DNA of 64,000 bases from Streptomyces sp. RB17 (GTDB taxonomy: Bacteria > Actinomycetota > Actinomycetes > Streptomycetales > Streptomycetaceae), in contig NZ_WEGL01000003.1 of NCBI RefSeq assembly GCF_009604455.1, positions 124,001 to 188,000 on the forward strand. The letters are read 5' to 3'. Shown piece by piece: positions 33,102 to 41,552 of this stretch. The position numbers and the translations under genes are program-made. The notes below the pieces were generated by a model. The model searched no databases. It was not told the origin of the DNA and saw nothing but the letters and a program-made list of their open reading frames with translations. The first letter of the stretch is position 1. Each line of letters begins with the position of its first letter.

Positions 33102-34658
33102 ATGAGGCGATTCCTGCGCTGGACCGCCGCGGTGGCCGCGGCGCTGCTGATGGCCGGCTGCGGTGGCGGCTCGCCGGACGGGGGCGGCAAGGGGAACGGG
33201 CACAAGCGCGGCGAGAACAAGGGCACGAGCGCGGCTCCCCCTTCGGCTCCGGCGACGGACCTGCCCGCCTCCCTCACCTCCCAGCGCCTCGACTGGCGCG
33301 GGTGCAAGGCCACGGGGGACTCCCCCGCGCCGACCGGCGACTGGCGGTGCGCGACGCTCAAGGTGCCGCTGGACTGGTCCCGGCCGGACGGTGCGACGAT
33401 CGGCCTGGCGCTGATCCGTGCCCAGGCGACCGGCGGGCACCGGATCGGCTCACTGCTGTTCAACTTCGGTGGCCCCGGCGGCTCGGGCCTGGAGATGATG
33501 CCGTACTACGCGGACACCGTCGCGAAACTCCGCGAGCGCTACGACCTGGTGAGCTGGGACCCGCGCGGGGTCGGCGCCAGTGAAGGCGTCCGCTGCCGCA
33601 GCGACCGGCAGATCGAGGCCGCCGAGGACGTGGACGCCACACCGGACACCCCGAGGGAGCAGAAGGCGTACCTCCAGGACGCCGCCGACTTCGGCAAGGG
33701 CTGCCAGAAGGCCGCCGGCAAACTGCTGGCACATGTGTCCACCACCGACACCGCTCGCGACATGGACCTGATGCGCCAGGTCCTCGGCGATACGCGGATG
33801 CACTATTTCGGCATCTCCTACGGCACCGAACTGGGCGGGGTGTACGCCCACTTGTTCCCGAAGCGGGTGGGACGGCTGATCCTCGACGCGGTGGTCGACC
33901 CGACCGCGGACACGGTGGGCCAGGCCGAGAACCAGACCCGCGGCTTCCAGCGGGCGCTGGACGACTACCTGAAGTCGACCGGCCAGGACCCCGAACAGGG
34001 CACCCGGAGGATCGCGGCCCTGCTGAAGCGGATCGACGCGAAACCGCTGCCGGCCACGTCCGGGCGAAAGCTGACCGAGACCCTCGCACTCACCGGGATC
34101 ATCGTGCCGCTGTACAGCGAGGCCGGCTGGCCGAGGCTGACCAGCGCCCTCGGCTCCGCGGAGAAGGGCGACGGTTCACCGCTGATGGCGCTCGCGGACG
34201 AGTACAACGAGCGGGACTCCTCGGGCCACTACGGCACGACGACCCACTCCCAGCGGGTCATATCGTGCCTGGACGAGAAGGAGCGGCCGACGCCCGCGGA
34301 GACGAAGCGGCTGCTCGCGCAGTTCGAGCGGATATCGCCGGTGTTCGGGAACTTCCTGGGCTGGGACACGGCGGGCTGGTGCCACGACTGGCCGGTGCCG
34401 GGCCAGTTCACGACTCCGGAGGTCAGCGCACCGGGAGCGGCGCCGATCCTGCTGGTCGGCAACACCGGCGACCCGGCCACTCCGTACGAGGGTGCCCGCA
34501 GAATGGCCGACGAGCTGGGCAAGGGAGTCGGCGTCGAACTCACCTGGAAGGGCGAGGGACACGGGGCGTACGGCAACGGCAGCGACTGCGTCGACTCGGC
34601 GGTGAACGCCTACCTGTTGAGCGGGACGGTGCCGAAGGACGGCACAGTCTGCTCCTGA
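33102..34658 (+). CDS. Second secreted S33 tripeptidyl aminopeptidase-like lipoprotein (tandem paralogue)
   Basis: 518 residues from the ATG at 33102 behind GAGGGGGG. The lipobox is ALLMAGCGGG. It has the same core as the upstream gene: LDWRGCKATGDS, NFGGPGGSGLEM, YFGISYGTELGGVYAHLFPK, LVGNTGDPATPYEGARRM and GEGHGAYGNGSDC. It clearly arose by tandem duplication. Divergence of the N-terminal spacer and the middle lid region (QNPEQSS versus TADTVGQ) suggests different substrate preference. It is followed by a terminator hairpin and then the left end of the integrated element. Confidence 0.92.
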   Translation: MRRFLRWTAAVAAALLMAGCGGGSPDGGGKGNGHKRGENKGTSAAPPSAPATDLPASLTSQRLDWRGCKATGDSPAPTGDWRCATLKVPLDWSRPDGATIGLALIRAQATGGHRIGSLLFNFGGPGGSGLEMMPYYADTVAKLRERYDLVSWDPRGVGASEGVRCRSDRQIEAAEDVDATPDTPREQKAYLQDAADFGKGCQKAAGKLLAHVSTTDTARDMDLMRQVLGDTRMHYFGISYGTELGGVYAHLFPKRVGRLILDAVVDPTADTVGQAENQTRGFQRALDDYLKSTGQDPEQGTRRIAALLKRIDAKPLPATSGRKLTETLALTGIIVPLYSEAGWPRLTSALGSAEKGDGSPLMALADEYNERDSSGHYGTTTHSQRVISCLDEKERPTPAETKRLLAQFERISPVFGNFLGWDTAGWCHDWPVPGQFTTPEVSAPGAAPILLVGNTGDPATPYEGARRMADELGKGVGVELTWKGEGHGAYGNGSDCVDSAVNAYLLSGTVPKDGTVCS

Positions 34659-34665
34659 CGCGGAC

Positions 34666-34700
34666 GGGGGCCCCGGGCGCCGTACGCACCCGAGGCCCCC
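34666..34700 (+). terminator. Terminator after the hydrolase gene
   Basis: Stem GGGGGCC-C-CGGG / CCCG-A-GGCCCCC (one mismatch), 8 bp after the stop codon. Before integration it would have lain between the hydrolase and the convergent moeZ. Confidence 0.7.
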
Positions 34701-34723
34701 GCCACCCGCACCGGGGAACCGGC

Positions 34724-34736
34724 TCAGTAGACCGGC
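34724..34736. other. attL core of the integrated element
   Basis: TCAGTAGACCGGC is repeated exactly at 47223-47235, where it forms the last codons and stop of moeZ. It lies 44 bp from the integrase gene, the usual int-att distance. Confidence 0.8.
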
Positions 34737-34779
34737 AAGTCAGGCCGCATATGGCGTGACCTGTGCGTTTCCTGCATAC

Positions 34780-36015
34780 TCACCCCTCCTGGGCCGTCGT
34801 GGGGCCGTCATCGGTCTCCGGGCCGTCCGCGAAGGCACGGTTCACTGCCTCGCGGGTCCGCTTCTCGCTGCTGGGCATCAGGTGCGTGTACGTGCGCAGC
34901 GTGAAGCCCGGATCGTGGTGTCCCAGGTACTGGGACAGAGCCTTGATGCTCTCGCCCGCGTCGAGCAGAACGGACGCGTAGAAGTGCCTCAGGGCGTGCA
35001 TGCCGCTCTCCCGGCCGCGAGGGATGCCCGCCGCGTCAAGAGCCGGGCGCCAGGCTCCGCGATTGAAGTGGTTGCGGTCCACTGGTCGACCCTGGCCGCC
35101 ATGGAAGAGCACCGAGACGGTGACCGGCGCGCCGTCGACCGCCCGCCATGGCAGCGTCACGGCGGCGGGCGGGTGCCGGCTGATGTGCTCCTCCAACGAC
35201 CGAGCGACGCTTTCCGGCAGCGGCACTGTGCGTGTCCTGCCTCCCTTGGGCAAGGCGAACACCGGGCGATTGCGGATGCGCTTGACCTGGCGGACCACGT
35301 GAACCACTCCCTCGATGAAGTCCACGTCATCGACCGCCAGACCAAGCACCTCCCCCTGACGCAGGCCGCATCCGCCCGCCAGATCCACCATGGCCCGGTG
35401 CTGCTCCGGCAGAGCTGAGCGAACGGCGAGCACGCTCTCACGGGACCATGGAACGGTCCGGCGTGGGTCGAGTTTCGGCGCACGCACGGACGACGAACGG
35501 CAAGGGTTCTCAGGGATCAGGCGGTCATCCACAGCCGCCGTCAGCATGGTCGAGAGATTCGCGAAGATCACTCGCTGATAGGCGGGCGCCACTCCCCCGT
35601 CCTGCAGCTTCCGCAGCCACTCGCGTATGTGCGTCGGCCGGAGCGAGCCCAGCGTGCGACTGCCTAGGTACGGCAAGACGTGCAGGCGGATGCGCAGCTC
35701 GGTGCCGACGAAGGTACCGGGGTCCATGGTCAGCGAGGCCAGCCATCGTTCGGCATGCTGTCGAACGGTGAGGCGACCAGCCTGCGGGTCGATGTACTGC
35801 CCGCGCGCCATGTCCGTCTCTATCTGCGAGAGCCACTGCTCAGCCAGCCGCTTCTGACGGTCGGGGAAGCTCTTGGACTTCTCGGTGCCGTCCGGCCCGA
35901 TGTAGCGGGCGCGATAGCGCAGGCCGACGCCATAGCGCTCGGTCTTGACCCTGCACGGCTTGCCGTCCGGTCCGGTCTCGGTCCTGTACCAGCGGTCTTG
36001 GATATGTCCGGCCAT
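34780..36015 (-). CDS. int: Tyrosine recombinase integrase
   Basis: 411 residues. An N-terminal SAM-like core-binding domain (LTVRQHAERWLASLTMDPGT) is followed by the catalytic domain with the Arg in GGCGLRQGEVLGL, HALRHFYAS (H-x-x-R), the His/Trp-position LSQYLGHHDPGF, and the nucleophile RTYTHLMPSS. All five key residues appear present. It catalyses site-specific integration and, with Xis, excision. It lies next to attL and starts one base before the end of xis (TGATG overlap). The C-terminal tail (ADGPETDDGPTTAQEG) is typical of AICE integrases. Confidence 0.95.
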   Translation of the reverse strand: MAGHIQDRWYRTETGPDGKPCRVKTERYGVGLRYRARYIGPDGTEKSKSFPDRQKRLAEQWLSQIETDMARGQYIDPQAGRLTVRQHAERWLASLTMDPGTFVGTELRIRLHVLPYLGSRTLGSLRPTHIREWLRKLQDGGVAPAYQRVIFANLSTMLTAAVDDRLIPENPCRSSSVRAPKLDPRRTVPWSRESVLAVRSALPEQHRAMVDLAGGCGLRQGEVLGLAVDDVDFIEGVVHVVRQVKRIRNRPVFALPKGGRTRTVPLPESVARSLEEHISRHPPAAVTLPWRAVDGAPVTVSVLFHGGQGRPVDRNHFNRGAWRPALDAAGIPRGRESGMHALRHFYASVLLDAGESIKALSQYLGHHDPGFTLRTYTHLMPSSEKRTREAVNRAFADGPETDDGPTTAQEG

Positions 36016-36215
36016 CAGGCAGCAGCCTCCCTGAGCTGGGAGTCAACCCAGGCCCGTACGTCTTCTGGGTCGAAGCGGAGATGCCGGCCGACCCGGAAGC
36101 CGCGAGGACCGGTGCGCTTGCGGCGCCACTGGTAAACCGTCTCGACGCTGGGTAGCTCGAACATCTCGACCAAGTCTTCGGGGGTCAGGAAGCGGTTCGG
36201 CAGTGCTGTCACCAT
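36015..36215 (-). CDS. xis: Excisionase (MerR-like winged helix)
   Basis: 66 residues, the normal size of AICE Xis. The helix-turn-helix reads FLTPEDLVEMFELPSVETVYQWRRK and then GFRVGRHLRFDPEDVRAWVD, the standard helix_turn_helix_17/excisionase signature. It bends attachment DNA so that Int can excise the element. The start ATG at 36215 lies 2 bp from the repSA stop, and its stop shares a base with the int ATG, so repSA-xis-int form one coupled unit as in pSAM2. Confidence 0.93.
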   Translation of the reverse strand: MVTALPNRFLTPEDLVEMFELPSVETVYQWRRKRTGPRGFRVGRHLRFDPEDVRAWVDSQLREAAA

Positions 36216-36217
36216 GG

Positions 36218-37606
36218 TCAGCGCCCCCTTTCGTCGGCAAGTTGGTCGCGTAGGGCTTCGCGGGCGGTTTCGCGGTTGAGCTGCAGATCCCGTGCGATGG
36301 ACGCGGCGAGGGCGGATTCGCCGGGGGTGTGGCCGTGTCCGGCGTACTGCCAGTCGGCCAGGACGAGGACGGTGTCCGGCTCGACGTCGTTGAGGCCGAG
36401 GGCCTCGCGCTCCTGGGCGGCGCGGTAGTCGGCGCGGGCCTGGCGGAGGGCGCCGAGGGTGGTGGAGTAGCGGCGGGACTTGGAGGAGAAGTGGCCGCGG
36501 AAGCCGAGCATGTGAGCCCAGGCCCACAGCCGCCGGTCCGGGTAGAGCAGGTCGAGGTCGCGGCAGGCGGTGATCAGGCGGCGGGCGTGGTCGGGTACGC
36601 AGTGCCGGTCGAGTTCGGACAGTTCGCCGATGCGCCGGTCGAGGGTGCCGGTGTTCTCTGCGGCTTTGGTGGCGTATTTGGCGACGTAGGAGGCGACGGC
36701 CTGTTCGGTCAGGTCGGAGCCGTCGCCGAAGGCCTTCACGGGCCGCACGTCGAGCTGCTTGCCCCAGCGGAAGGTACGGGCAGGCTGGTCACCGGAGGCC
36801 GGGACGCTGACGCTGGTGTAGGAGTGCGCGGCGGCGGCGCGGATTGCGTCGGTGAGCAGGCCGGTGCTGGCCCAGGACGGCGGCGGCGAGTCGGGCCCGT
36901 CCGGTCCGTCGAGGCGGATCACGGCATGGAAGTGGATCGCGCCCCGCTTCTGGAACTCCGCGACCTTGCCGTACGACACCCGGCAGGCGTCGGCAAGCTC
37001 ACGCTGTGTCAGCCCGGCACGCTTGGCGATCTCACGGCGCAGCCGGTTGGCGAAGCGCACCCACAGCTCGCCCGCGTGGTTGTTGAAGAGCACGGCGCCC
37101 GCGTAGTCGTACGAGGCCGCGTCGAGCGCGGTGCCCAGGGCGGAGTCATCCTCGGAGTGGCGTGTGCCGCAGCGGCAGGCGCCGCGGTCGGGCCGGTTGT
37201 GGACCGGGCCGAACGAGGGCGCGGTGAGGGTGGCGAACACGCGGGGGTGGTCGCGGACGGTGGCCGGGATGTCCTTGTCATTGTCCCCGGCCAGGCCTGC
37301 GCGGATCAGGTGGTAGGTGTCGCCCGCGTAGGTCCAGGCGCAGGCGGGGCAGCGGGAGGCACGGCGGTTGCCGCAGGCGACACGGAGGCGCCCGCCCGGC
37401 TCCGTCTCGGTGGAGTAGTGGTGCAGGGTCTCGCCGGTCGTCTTGTCCTTGTGCAGGACCCAGCCGCTCAGGTGGATCGGGTTGGCGCAGCCGCCGGTGC
37501 GGCGGATCTGGTCCTGCCAGCGGTCGAACCCCGGCGACCCGGCCACCCTGAGGAGGTCTCCCAGGGTGATCGGGTCCAGGCCCGCGAAGGTTGCGGGGTT
37601 GGTCAC
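36218..37606 (-). CDS. repSA: Rolling-circle replication initiator RepSA
   Basis: 462 residues from the GTG at 37606 (GGAGGGAG at 4-5 nt). The HUH metal motif is GAIHFHAVIRLDGPDG, the catalytic Tyr region is SYVAKYATKAAENTG (YxxKY), and two zinc-type Cys clusters are present (RCPACAWTYAG and CRCGTRH). It nicks the double-strand origin and remains covalently bound to start rolling-circle replication of the excised circle. The length and order match RepSA of pSAM2-like elements. It overlaps the preceding small gene (GTGA). Confidence 0.93.
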   Translation of the reverse strand: MTNPATFAGLDPITLGDLLRVAGSPGFDRWQDQIRRTGGCANPIHLSGWVLHKDKTTGETLHHYSTETEPGGRLRVACGNRRASRCPACAWTYAGDTYHLIRAGLAGDNDKDIPATVRDHPRVFATLTAPSFGPVHNRPDRGACRCGTRHSEDDSALGTALDAASYDYAGAVLFNNHAGELWVRFANRLRREIAKRAGLTQRELADACRVSYGKVAEFQKRGAIHFHAVIRLDGPDGPDSPPPSWASTGLLTDAIRAAAAHSYTSVSVPASGDQPARTFRWGKQLDVRPVKAFGDGSDLTEQAVASYVAKYATKAAENTGTLDRRIGELSELDRHCVPDHARRLITACRDLDLLYPDRRLWAWAHMLGFRGHFSSKSRRYSTTLGALRQARADYRAAQEREALGLNDVEPDTVLVLADWQYAGHGHTPGESALAASIARDLQLNRETAREALRDQLADERGR

Positions 37607-37845
37607 GCGGCTCCCTCCTGCTCGTCGGCGGTGATCTGGTCGAGGACGCGGGCGGCTTCGTCGGCGGCGCGCGCCAGGGTGCGCAGCGCTTCGGCGGTGC
37701 CGGCGCGGGCGAGGAAGGCGACGTCGATGCCGTCGCCGCCGATGCGGAGGCTCACGAAGGCCTCGTCGTCGTTGGTGCTGGGGAAGACGTTCACGCGGCT
37801 GGTGGTGTCCGGCTCGATGTGAGCGGAGGCGGTGAGGGTCTTCAC
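37603..37845 (-). CDS. Small conserved AICE protein (80 aa)
   Basis: GTG start at 37845; its stop overlaps the repSA start (GTGA). The predicted fold is a beta-rich N-terminus (ASAHIEPDTTSRVNVFPSTN, VSLRIGGDGIDVAFLARAG) followed by one helix (LRTLARAADEAARVLDQI). Proteins of this size and place are common in AICEs of streptomycetes. No function is established; coupling to RepSA suggests a role in replication. Confidence 0.75.
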   Translation of the reverse strand: MKTLTASAHIEPDTTSRVNVFPSTNDDEAFVSLRIGGDGIDVAFLARAGTAEALRTLARAADEAARVLDQITADEQEGAA

Positions 37846-38045
37846 GCGGCCACCCCCGATGCCGTGGCGCGCAGGCCACGCTGGGGCGTGGTGCCGGTGC
37901 CGTGGCAGGCCGGGCAGTGCGCGGTGATGGTGCGCAGGTGGCCGCGGGCGTCGCGACCGCCGAGGGTGATGGCCACGGCGGCGAAGCCGTCGCAGTTGGG
38001 GCAGATCCGCGCGATGCGGGTTGTGGCCGAGGTGGGGCCAGTCAT
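37842..38045 (-). CDS. Small CxxC zinc-finger AICE protein (67 aa)
   Basis: Two Cys pairs, ARICPNCDGFAAVAI and AHCPACHGTGTTP, the second resembling a DnaJ-type CxxCxGxG half-site, so a zinc-binding fold is likely. Starts at the ATG at 38045; the end overlaps the next gene's start by 4 bp. A related CxxC start (MCPNCEDFARTVVML) occurs in the small gene at 39517, suggesting that the two are distant paralogues. Function unknown. Confidence 0.75.
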   Translation of the reverse strand: MTGPTSATTRIARICPNCDGFAAVAITLGGRDARGHLRTITAHCPACHGTGTTPQRGLRATASGVAA

Positions 38046-38134
38046 GATGGAGGTTCCTTCCGGATCGTTGGGTTCGGTAGGGACGGCGCCCGGGCGGCGG
38101 AGACTTGGCGGTTTCAGGGCCGCCCGGGGGCCGG

Positions 38135-38452
38135 TCAGCGTCGCCGGGTCTGGGAGGCGAGCAGCGAGCGCAGGACCACGGTGCACACGGCGACCGAGGC
38201 GGCGGTGATGGCGACCGCCAGGAGCATGGAGACCAGGACGGCGCCGACGACCAGGACCACGGCGGTGCTGGCGCCGACCAGGGCGAGCGTGGTGCCGGGC
38301 GTGAGCTGGACCGTGGGGCGGGTCGGCGCCGGGGCCACGGCAGCGGGCGGCGGGGTCTGGGCGCTGGGGACGACCGTGGTCGTCTCGACGACGGCGGGCG
38401 GGGTCACACGGCCGGTCGGGGTCGGCATGGTGGGGATCTTCGGGCGAAGCAT
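38135..38452 (-). CDS. SpdD-like spread protein (membrane)
   Basis: 105 residues. The N-terminal 50 are Pro/Thr/Val-rich (PTGRVTPPAVVETTTVVPS). A long hydrophobic segment (LALVGASTAVVLVVGAVLVS then MLLAVAITAASVAVC) gives one or two membrane helices, with a short basic tail (LLASQTRRR). This matches the SpdD-type spread proteins encoded beside repSA in pSAM2-like elements, which help the plasmid move along the recipient mycelium. Assignment is by layout and composition. Confidence 0.7.
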   Translation of the reverse strand: MLRPKIPTMPTPTGRVTPPAVVETTTVVPSAQTPPPAAVAPAPTRPTVQLTPGTTLALVGASTAVVLVVGAVLVSMLLAVAITAASVAVCTVVLRSLLASQTRRR

Positions 38453-38476
38453 CGGTGAACTCCCTTCAGGATTGGG

Positions 38477-38632
38477 CTACTTGACGAAGGCGTTGATGGC
38501 GGGGGCCAGGACGCTATCCGCGAGGAGGAAGCCGCCGAGCAGCAGGACGGCGATGAGCCAGGCGGGCGGGCGGATGAGCTTTACGCCGAGGTAGCCGACG
38601 ACGAGCAGCGCGAGCCAGAGCGGAACCTGCAT
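38477..38632 (-). CDS. Tiny two-helix membrane protein (51 aa)
   Basis: A short ORF from the ATG at 38632, almost entirely hydrophobic: MQVPLWLALLVVGYLGVKLI, then a short basic turn (RPPAW), then LIAVLLLGGFLLADSVLAPA. Very probably another spread-type membrane protein of the element. No domain is recognised. Confidence 0.7.
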   Translation of the reverse strand: MQVPLWLALLVVGYLGVKLIRPPAWLIAVLLLGGFLLADSVLAPAINAFVK

Positions 38633-38644
38633 GGCAGTGATCTC

Positions 38645-38836
38645 CTAGCGGACCTTGCAGCGGTGGGTGCGGGCGGCGAGCTGGGCGGCGGACTGGGTGG
38701 TGTAATCGGAGGACCAGCCGCAGCCGTCGGAGGTGCACACGGCGGCGTGCTTGCTCTGGCCGTGCCGGTCGCGATGGGTGCCGATCTGCACCGGGCCGAT
38801 CTGCATCACGGAGTGGAAGAAGTCGCGGGCGGGCAT
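38645..38836 (-). CDS. Mobile element transfer protein (63 aa)
   Basis: It carries the signature IGPVQIGTHRDRHGQSKHAA followed by VCTSDGCGWSSDYTTQSAAQ and LAARTHRC, which is the conserved small protein annotated as mobile element transfer protein on many Streptomyces AICEs. His and Cys placement suggests zinc binding. It is encoded between spread genes and DUF2637. Confidence 0.85.
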   Translation of the reverse strand: MPARDFFHSVMQIGPVQIGTHRDRHGQSKHAAVCTSDGCGWSSDYTTQSAAQLAARTHRCKVR

Positions 38837-38851
38837 GGGTTTGCCTCCTTG

Positions 38852-39523
38852 TCAGGCGAGTTGGGCGGCGATCGCGTCGGCGAGGTGGGGCGGGACGCCG
38901 AGGCGGGCGCGCAGGGTGTCGGTGTCGATCGGCTGGCCGGTCCGGGTCTCGTGGTCGGCGGCGACCTTGCGGGCGTGGTCGACCAGCGCGGCCGGGACCG
39001 CCACGGCCGGGGCGGGCGCCGGGTCGGCGGCGGGCAGGGCCGGGGCCGTCTCCGGCTCCAGGGCGGGAGCCGGTTCGGTCTCGGGCTCGGGTTGGGGGTC
39101 AGGGTCGGGCGCGGGTGCCGGCGGAACCGGCACCCGGTCCCCGGCCGGGTGGGGTGCGGGCGAGTGGGCGAGGAGGGTGCCGCCGAGGAAGGCGAGGGCG
39201 GGCCATCCGGCGACGCCGAGGCGGAGCAGGGCGGGCGGATCGGCCAGGTCGAGGAATCCTGCGGTGGCGATGTTGGCGCCGAGGGAGGCGACCAGGGCGA
39301 CGAGGAACCAGCACCAGGCCAGCCGGGACGGCCCGTCCGAGCGAAGGCGCCTCCAGGCGGCGACCAGGAGCAGGTCAACCGAGATGGGGTAGGCCCAGGC
39401 CTTCCAGCCGGACTGTCCGGCCGCGGCGGCGAGGTCGTGCAGGTGGGCGAAGGACAGGGCTCCGGCGATGACGGCCTGGACGAGGACGGCGTCCGGGCGG
39501 ATCGAGCGGGCCACGGTCACCAC
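38852..39523 (-). CDS. DUF2637 membrane protein (SpdB-like spread protein)
   Basis: 223 residues from a GTG at 39523 (or 39520). The N-terminal 115 residues hold four hydrophobic segments, including LVQAVIAGALSFAHLHDLAA, AWAYPISVDLLLVAAW, WCWFLVALVASLGANIATAG and GWPALAFLGGTLLAH. This is the DUF2637/SpdB layout. A Pro/Asp/Glu-rich linker (PDPDPQPEPETEPAPALEPE) leads to a C-terminal helix-turn-helix-like segment (IDTDTLRARLGVPPHLADAI). Such proteins support intramycelial spread with TraSA. Confidence 0.85.
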   Translation of the reverse strand: MVTVARSIRPDAVLVQAVIAGALSFAHLHDLAAAAGQSGWKAWAYPISVDLLLVAAWRRLRSDGPSRLAWCWFLVALVASLGANIATAGFLDLADPPALLRLGVAGWPALAFLGGTLLAHSPAPHPAGDRVPVPPAPAPDPDPQPEPETEPAPALEPETAPALPAADPAPAPAVAVPAALVDHARKVAADHETRTGQPIDTDTLRARLGVPPHLADAIAAQLA

Positions 39524-39723
39524 CCCTCGCCGGGGTACTCCGGGCCCTCGCTCGGGTCATAGCCGGGCGGGAAGGTGCCGGGCGGCGGCTCGGGCAGCGA
39601 AGCCGCCAGACACGGACCCACGGCGTCGACGAAGTCCTGATCCGCGCCGATGGTGTCGGCGTAGAGGGCGAGTTGGCCGAGCATCACCACGGTGCGGGCG
39701 AAGTCCTCGCAGTTGGGGCACAT
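39517..39723 (-). CDS. Small CxxC protein of the element (68 aa)
   Basis: Starts MCPNCEDFARTVVMLGQLAL with GGAGA upstream, and ends in a Pro/Glu/Gly-rich tail (PPGYDPSEGPEYPGEG). Its last codons overlap the start of the DUF2637 gene (GTGA). A single Cys pair near the N-terminus may bind metal. Function unknown; position between traSA and spdB implies a transfer role. Confidence 0.7.
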   Translation of the reverse strand: MCPNCEDFARTVVMLGQLALYADTIGADQDFVDAVGPCLAASLPEPPPGTFPPGYDPSEGPEYPGEGW

Positions 39724-39805
39724 GGCGGGTGATCTCCTTGCGTTGGGCATGGCTCGGGTAGGGACCTGGCGCGAAGCGGTCGCGCCGACCATCAAGCGGG
39801 AGAGG

Positions 39806-41161
39806 TCAGGCCGTGGCCGGGATGGACTCCACGGCCGGGGCATCGGCCGGAGCCGGGACGCCGAGGACGGGCCGGAAGGGGGCCAGCGCGGCGAGATCCG
39901 GGGTCAGGTCGGCGTGCCGGTTGCAGGTGTTGACGGCCTGCCGCAGGGACGTGTGCGGAGCCCGGATGCGAGCCCAACCGCCGGTGGAGTCCCCGGCGAT
40001 GGCGAGGCCGGGCATGTCGGTGGAGATCTGGATCGCGGCCAGCACGGCATCCGGGGCGATGTCGCCGAAGGCCATGTTCGCCGACGATTCGTCATTGACA
40101 CGGTGCGCGGTCCGGCCGGTGAGCTGGGCGCGGAGCATGGTGATGCCCTTGCCGAGTTCGGAGCCGAAGCGCTGCCCGCACACCTCCAGGTAGATGCCGG
40201 CGGCACGGCCGAGCTGGGCCAGCCGGGCGAGCGCGGTAATGATGCGGTCCCGGCGCTTCTCCTCCTCCTTGGTGGCGAACAGGGCGAGTTCGGCGACCTC
40301 GTCGACCAGGACCACGACCGGCACCGGCCGCAGGTGGTCGGGCAGGTCCCAGATGTCGGCGGCGATCTCCGCATCCGGCACGTCAGCGGTGATCCGCTGC
40401 TCGGCACGGATGAGCTGGTAGACGTCCCCCATGTGGGACACCAGCGCCTCCAGCAGTTCGGCGGCCGTGTCGGGGTTGTCGGCCAGCGCGGAGAACCGAC
40501 GAGCCAGCGGGAACAGCTCCACACCCTGCTTGCAGTCGATCCCGACCAGGGCGACGTTCTGTGAGGCCAGCGCGGCCACCAGGTTGCGCTGATAGACGGA
40601 CTTGCCCGACTCCGTAGCACCCAGCGTCAGGGCGTGCGGGACGGCCCGGTAGTCGCGGTAGTGCACGGAGCCGTCCTCGCGCAGGGCAACCGGGACCCGC
40701 ATCGGACGGGTATCGGTCTTGGCGGGCATCTGCACCCGCTTGAGCACGTCATAGCCGGTCATCCGCACCTCGACGACGCCTGAGCGCAGCTCGCGGGAGG
40801 TGACCCCGTACAGGGCGAACGAGTGCCGCAGCCGGTCACACGAGGCAGCGACATCGAAGGCGTCCTGACCAGGCCGGAGCTTCAACCGAAGAACGAGGCC
40901 CGTCCGGGTCGGCCGTATCCGCAGGATGCGCGGGGCGCGGGGTCCGGGCATCGGCCGGTTCGCCGCACGGGCCAGGGCCAGGCGCCAGCGGGAGGGCGGG
41001 ACGGTCAGCCCGCAGGCGTCCATGACGGAGGCGTAGCGGACCAGGACCCGCAGCGTCGCCAGAGTGACACCGAAGGTCATCCAGTACCAGGCGGGGCGCC
41101 GCCACCGCAGGAGACCCGCAGCGGCGACGACCAGCACCACAGCGACGATCAGCCACGTCAT
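39806..41161 (-). CDS. traSA: FtsK/SpoIIIE-type DNA translocase TraSA
   Basis: 451 residues. Two N-terminal hydrophobic segments (LIVAVVLVVAAAGLL, WYWMTFGVTLATLRVL) anchor it in the membrane. The motor has Walker A GATESGKSVYQRNLVAALAS and Walker B PVVVLVDEVAELALF, and TGRTAHRVNDESSANMAFGD matches the FtsK-like C-terminal motor core. TraSA alone moves double-stranded DNA between mycelia in AICE conjugation. It begins 4 bp after the preceding gene's stop. Confidence 0.93.
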   Translation of the reverse strand: MTWLIVAVVLVVAAAGLLRWRRPAWYWMTFGVTLATLRVLVRYASVMDACGLTVPPSRWRLALARAANRPMPGPRAPRILRIRPTRTGLVLRLKLRPGQDAFDVAASCDRLRHSFALYGVTSRELRSGVVEVRMTGYDVLKRVQMPAKTDTRPMRVPVALREDGSVHYRDYRAVPHALTLGATESGKSVYQRNLVAALASQNVALVGIDCKQGVELFPLARRFSALADNPDTAAELLEALVSHMGDVYQLIRAEQRITADVPDAEIAADIWDLPDHLRPVPVVVLVDEVAELALFATKEEEKRRDRIITALARLAQLGRAAGIYLEVCGQRFGSELGKGITMLRAQLTGRTAHRVNDESSANMAFGDIAPDAVLAAIQISTDMPGLAIAGDSTGGWARIRAPHTSLRQAVNTCNRHADLTPDLAALAPFRPVLGVPAPADAPAVESIPATA

Positions 41162-41164
41162 GGC

Positions 41165-41521
41165 TCAGGCCGCCTTCGCCTTCGCAGCCGTCTCGACCAG
41201 CGAGGTCACGGCGACCGCGCGGAAGGCGATGCCGTGCCGCTTCTGGCCGTTGAACTCGTTCTCCCACGGCCGGGCGATCAGGCCCGTGAGCGCGACCGGC
41301 GTGCCCATGGCCAGCTCACCGGAGATACCCGGCTCGGGAACGGTAATGGACAGGATCTCGACCTCGTCGTTCGCCGCGAACATCACGTCGACCGTCATCA
41401 GCTTCGCGCCCGTCTCGGCGTCGGTGGCGATCTCGCCGGTCCGGCGGTCCTTGACCTTGGGCTGCGGGGTCTTGGCGACCATCACGGTCGCGGCGGTGGT
41501 GTCGACGGGGATCTGACGCAT
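41165..41521 (-). CDS. Conserved AICE protein, possibly Pra-like activator
   Basis: 118 residues, beta-rich, with RRTGEIATDAETGAKLMTVD and the C-terminal GQKRHGIAFRAVAVTSLVET. The layout (short N-terminus, dkdTG..-VDV core, ..FRA..A end) reminds me of Pra, the pSAM2 activator of replication, integration and excision, but I cannot confirm homology from memory. It is the first gene of the long minus-strand block and is divergent from the KorSA-like repressor with operator-like repeats between, which is where a KorSA-repressed pra would sit. Alternative: an OB-fold or single-strand DNA binding-like accessory protein. Confidence 0.6.
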   Translation of the reverse strand: MRQIPVDTTAATVMVAKTPQPKVKDRRTGEIATDAETGAKLMTVDVMFAANDEVEILSITVPEPGISGELAMGTPVALTGLIARPWENEFNGQKRHGIAFRAVAVTSLVETAAKAKAA

Positions 41522-41552
41522 GAGTGCACTCCTAGAGTCGATGAACTTGACG

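Noticed and set aside
34680..34760. tRNA gene as attachment site at the left end of the element
   Set aside because: No cloverleaf can be formed; the sequence is a hydrolase terminator plus the moeZ-derived 13-mer.
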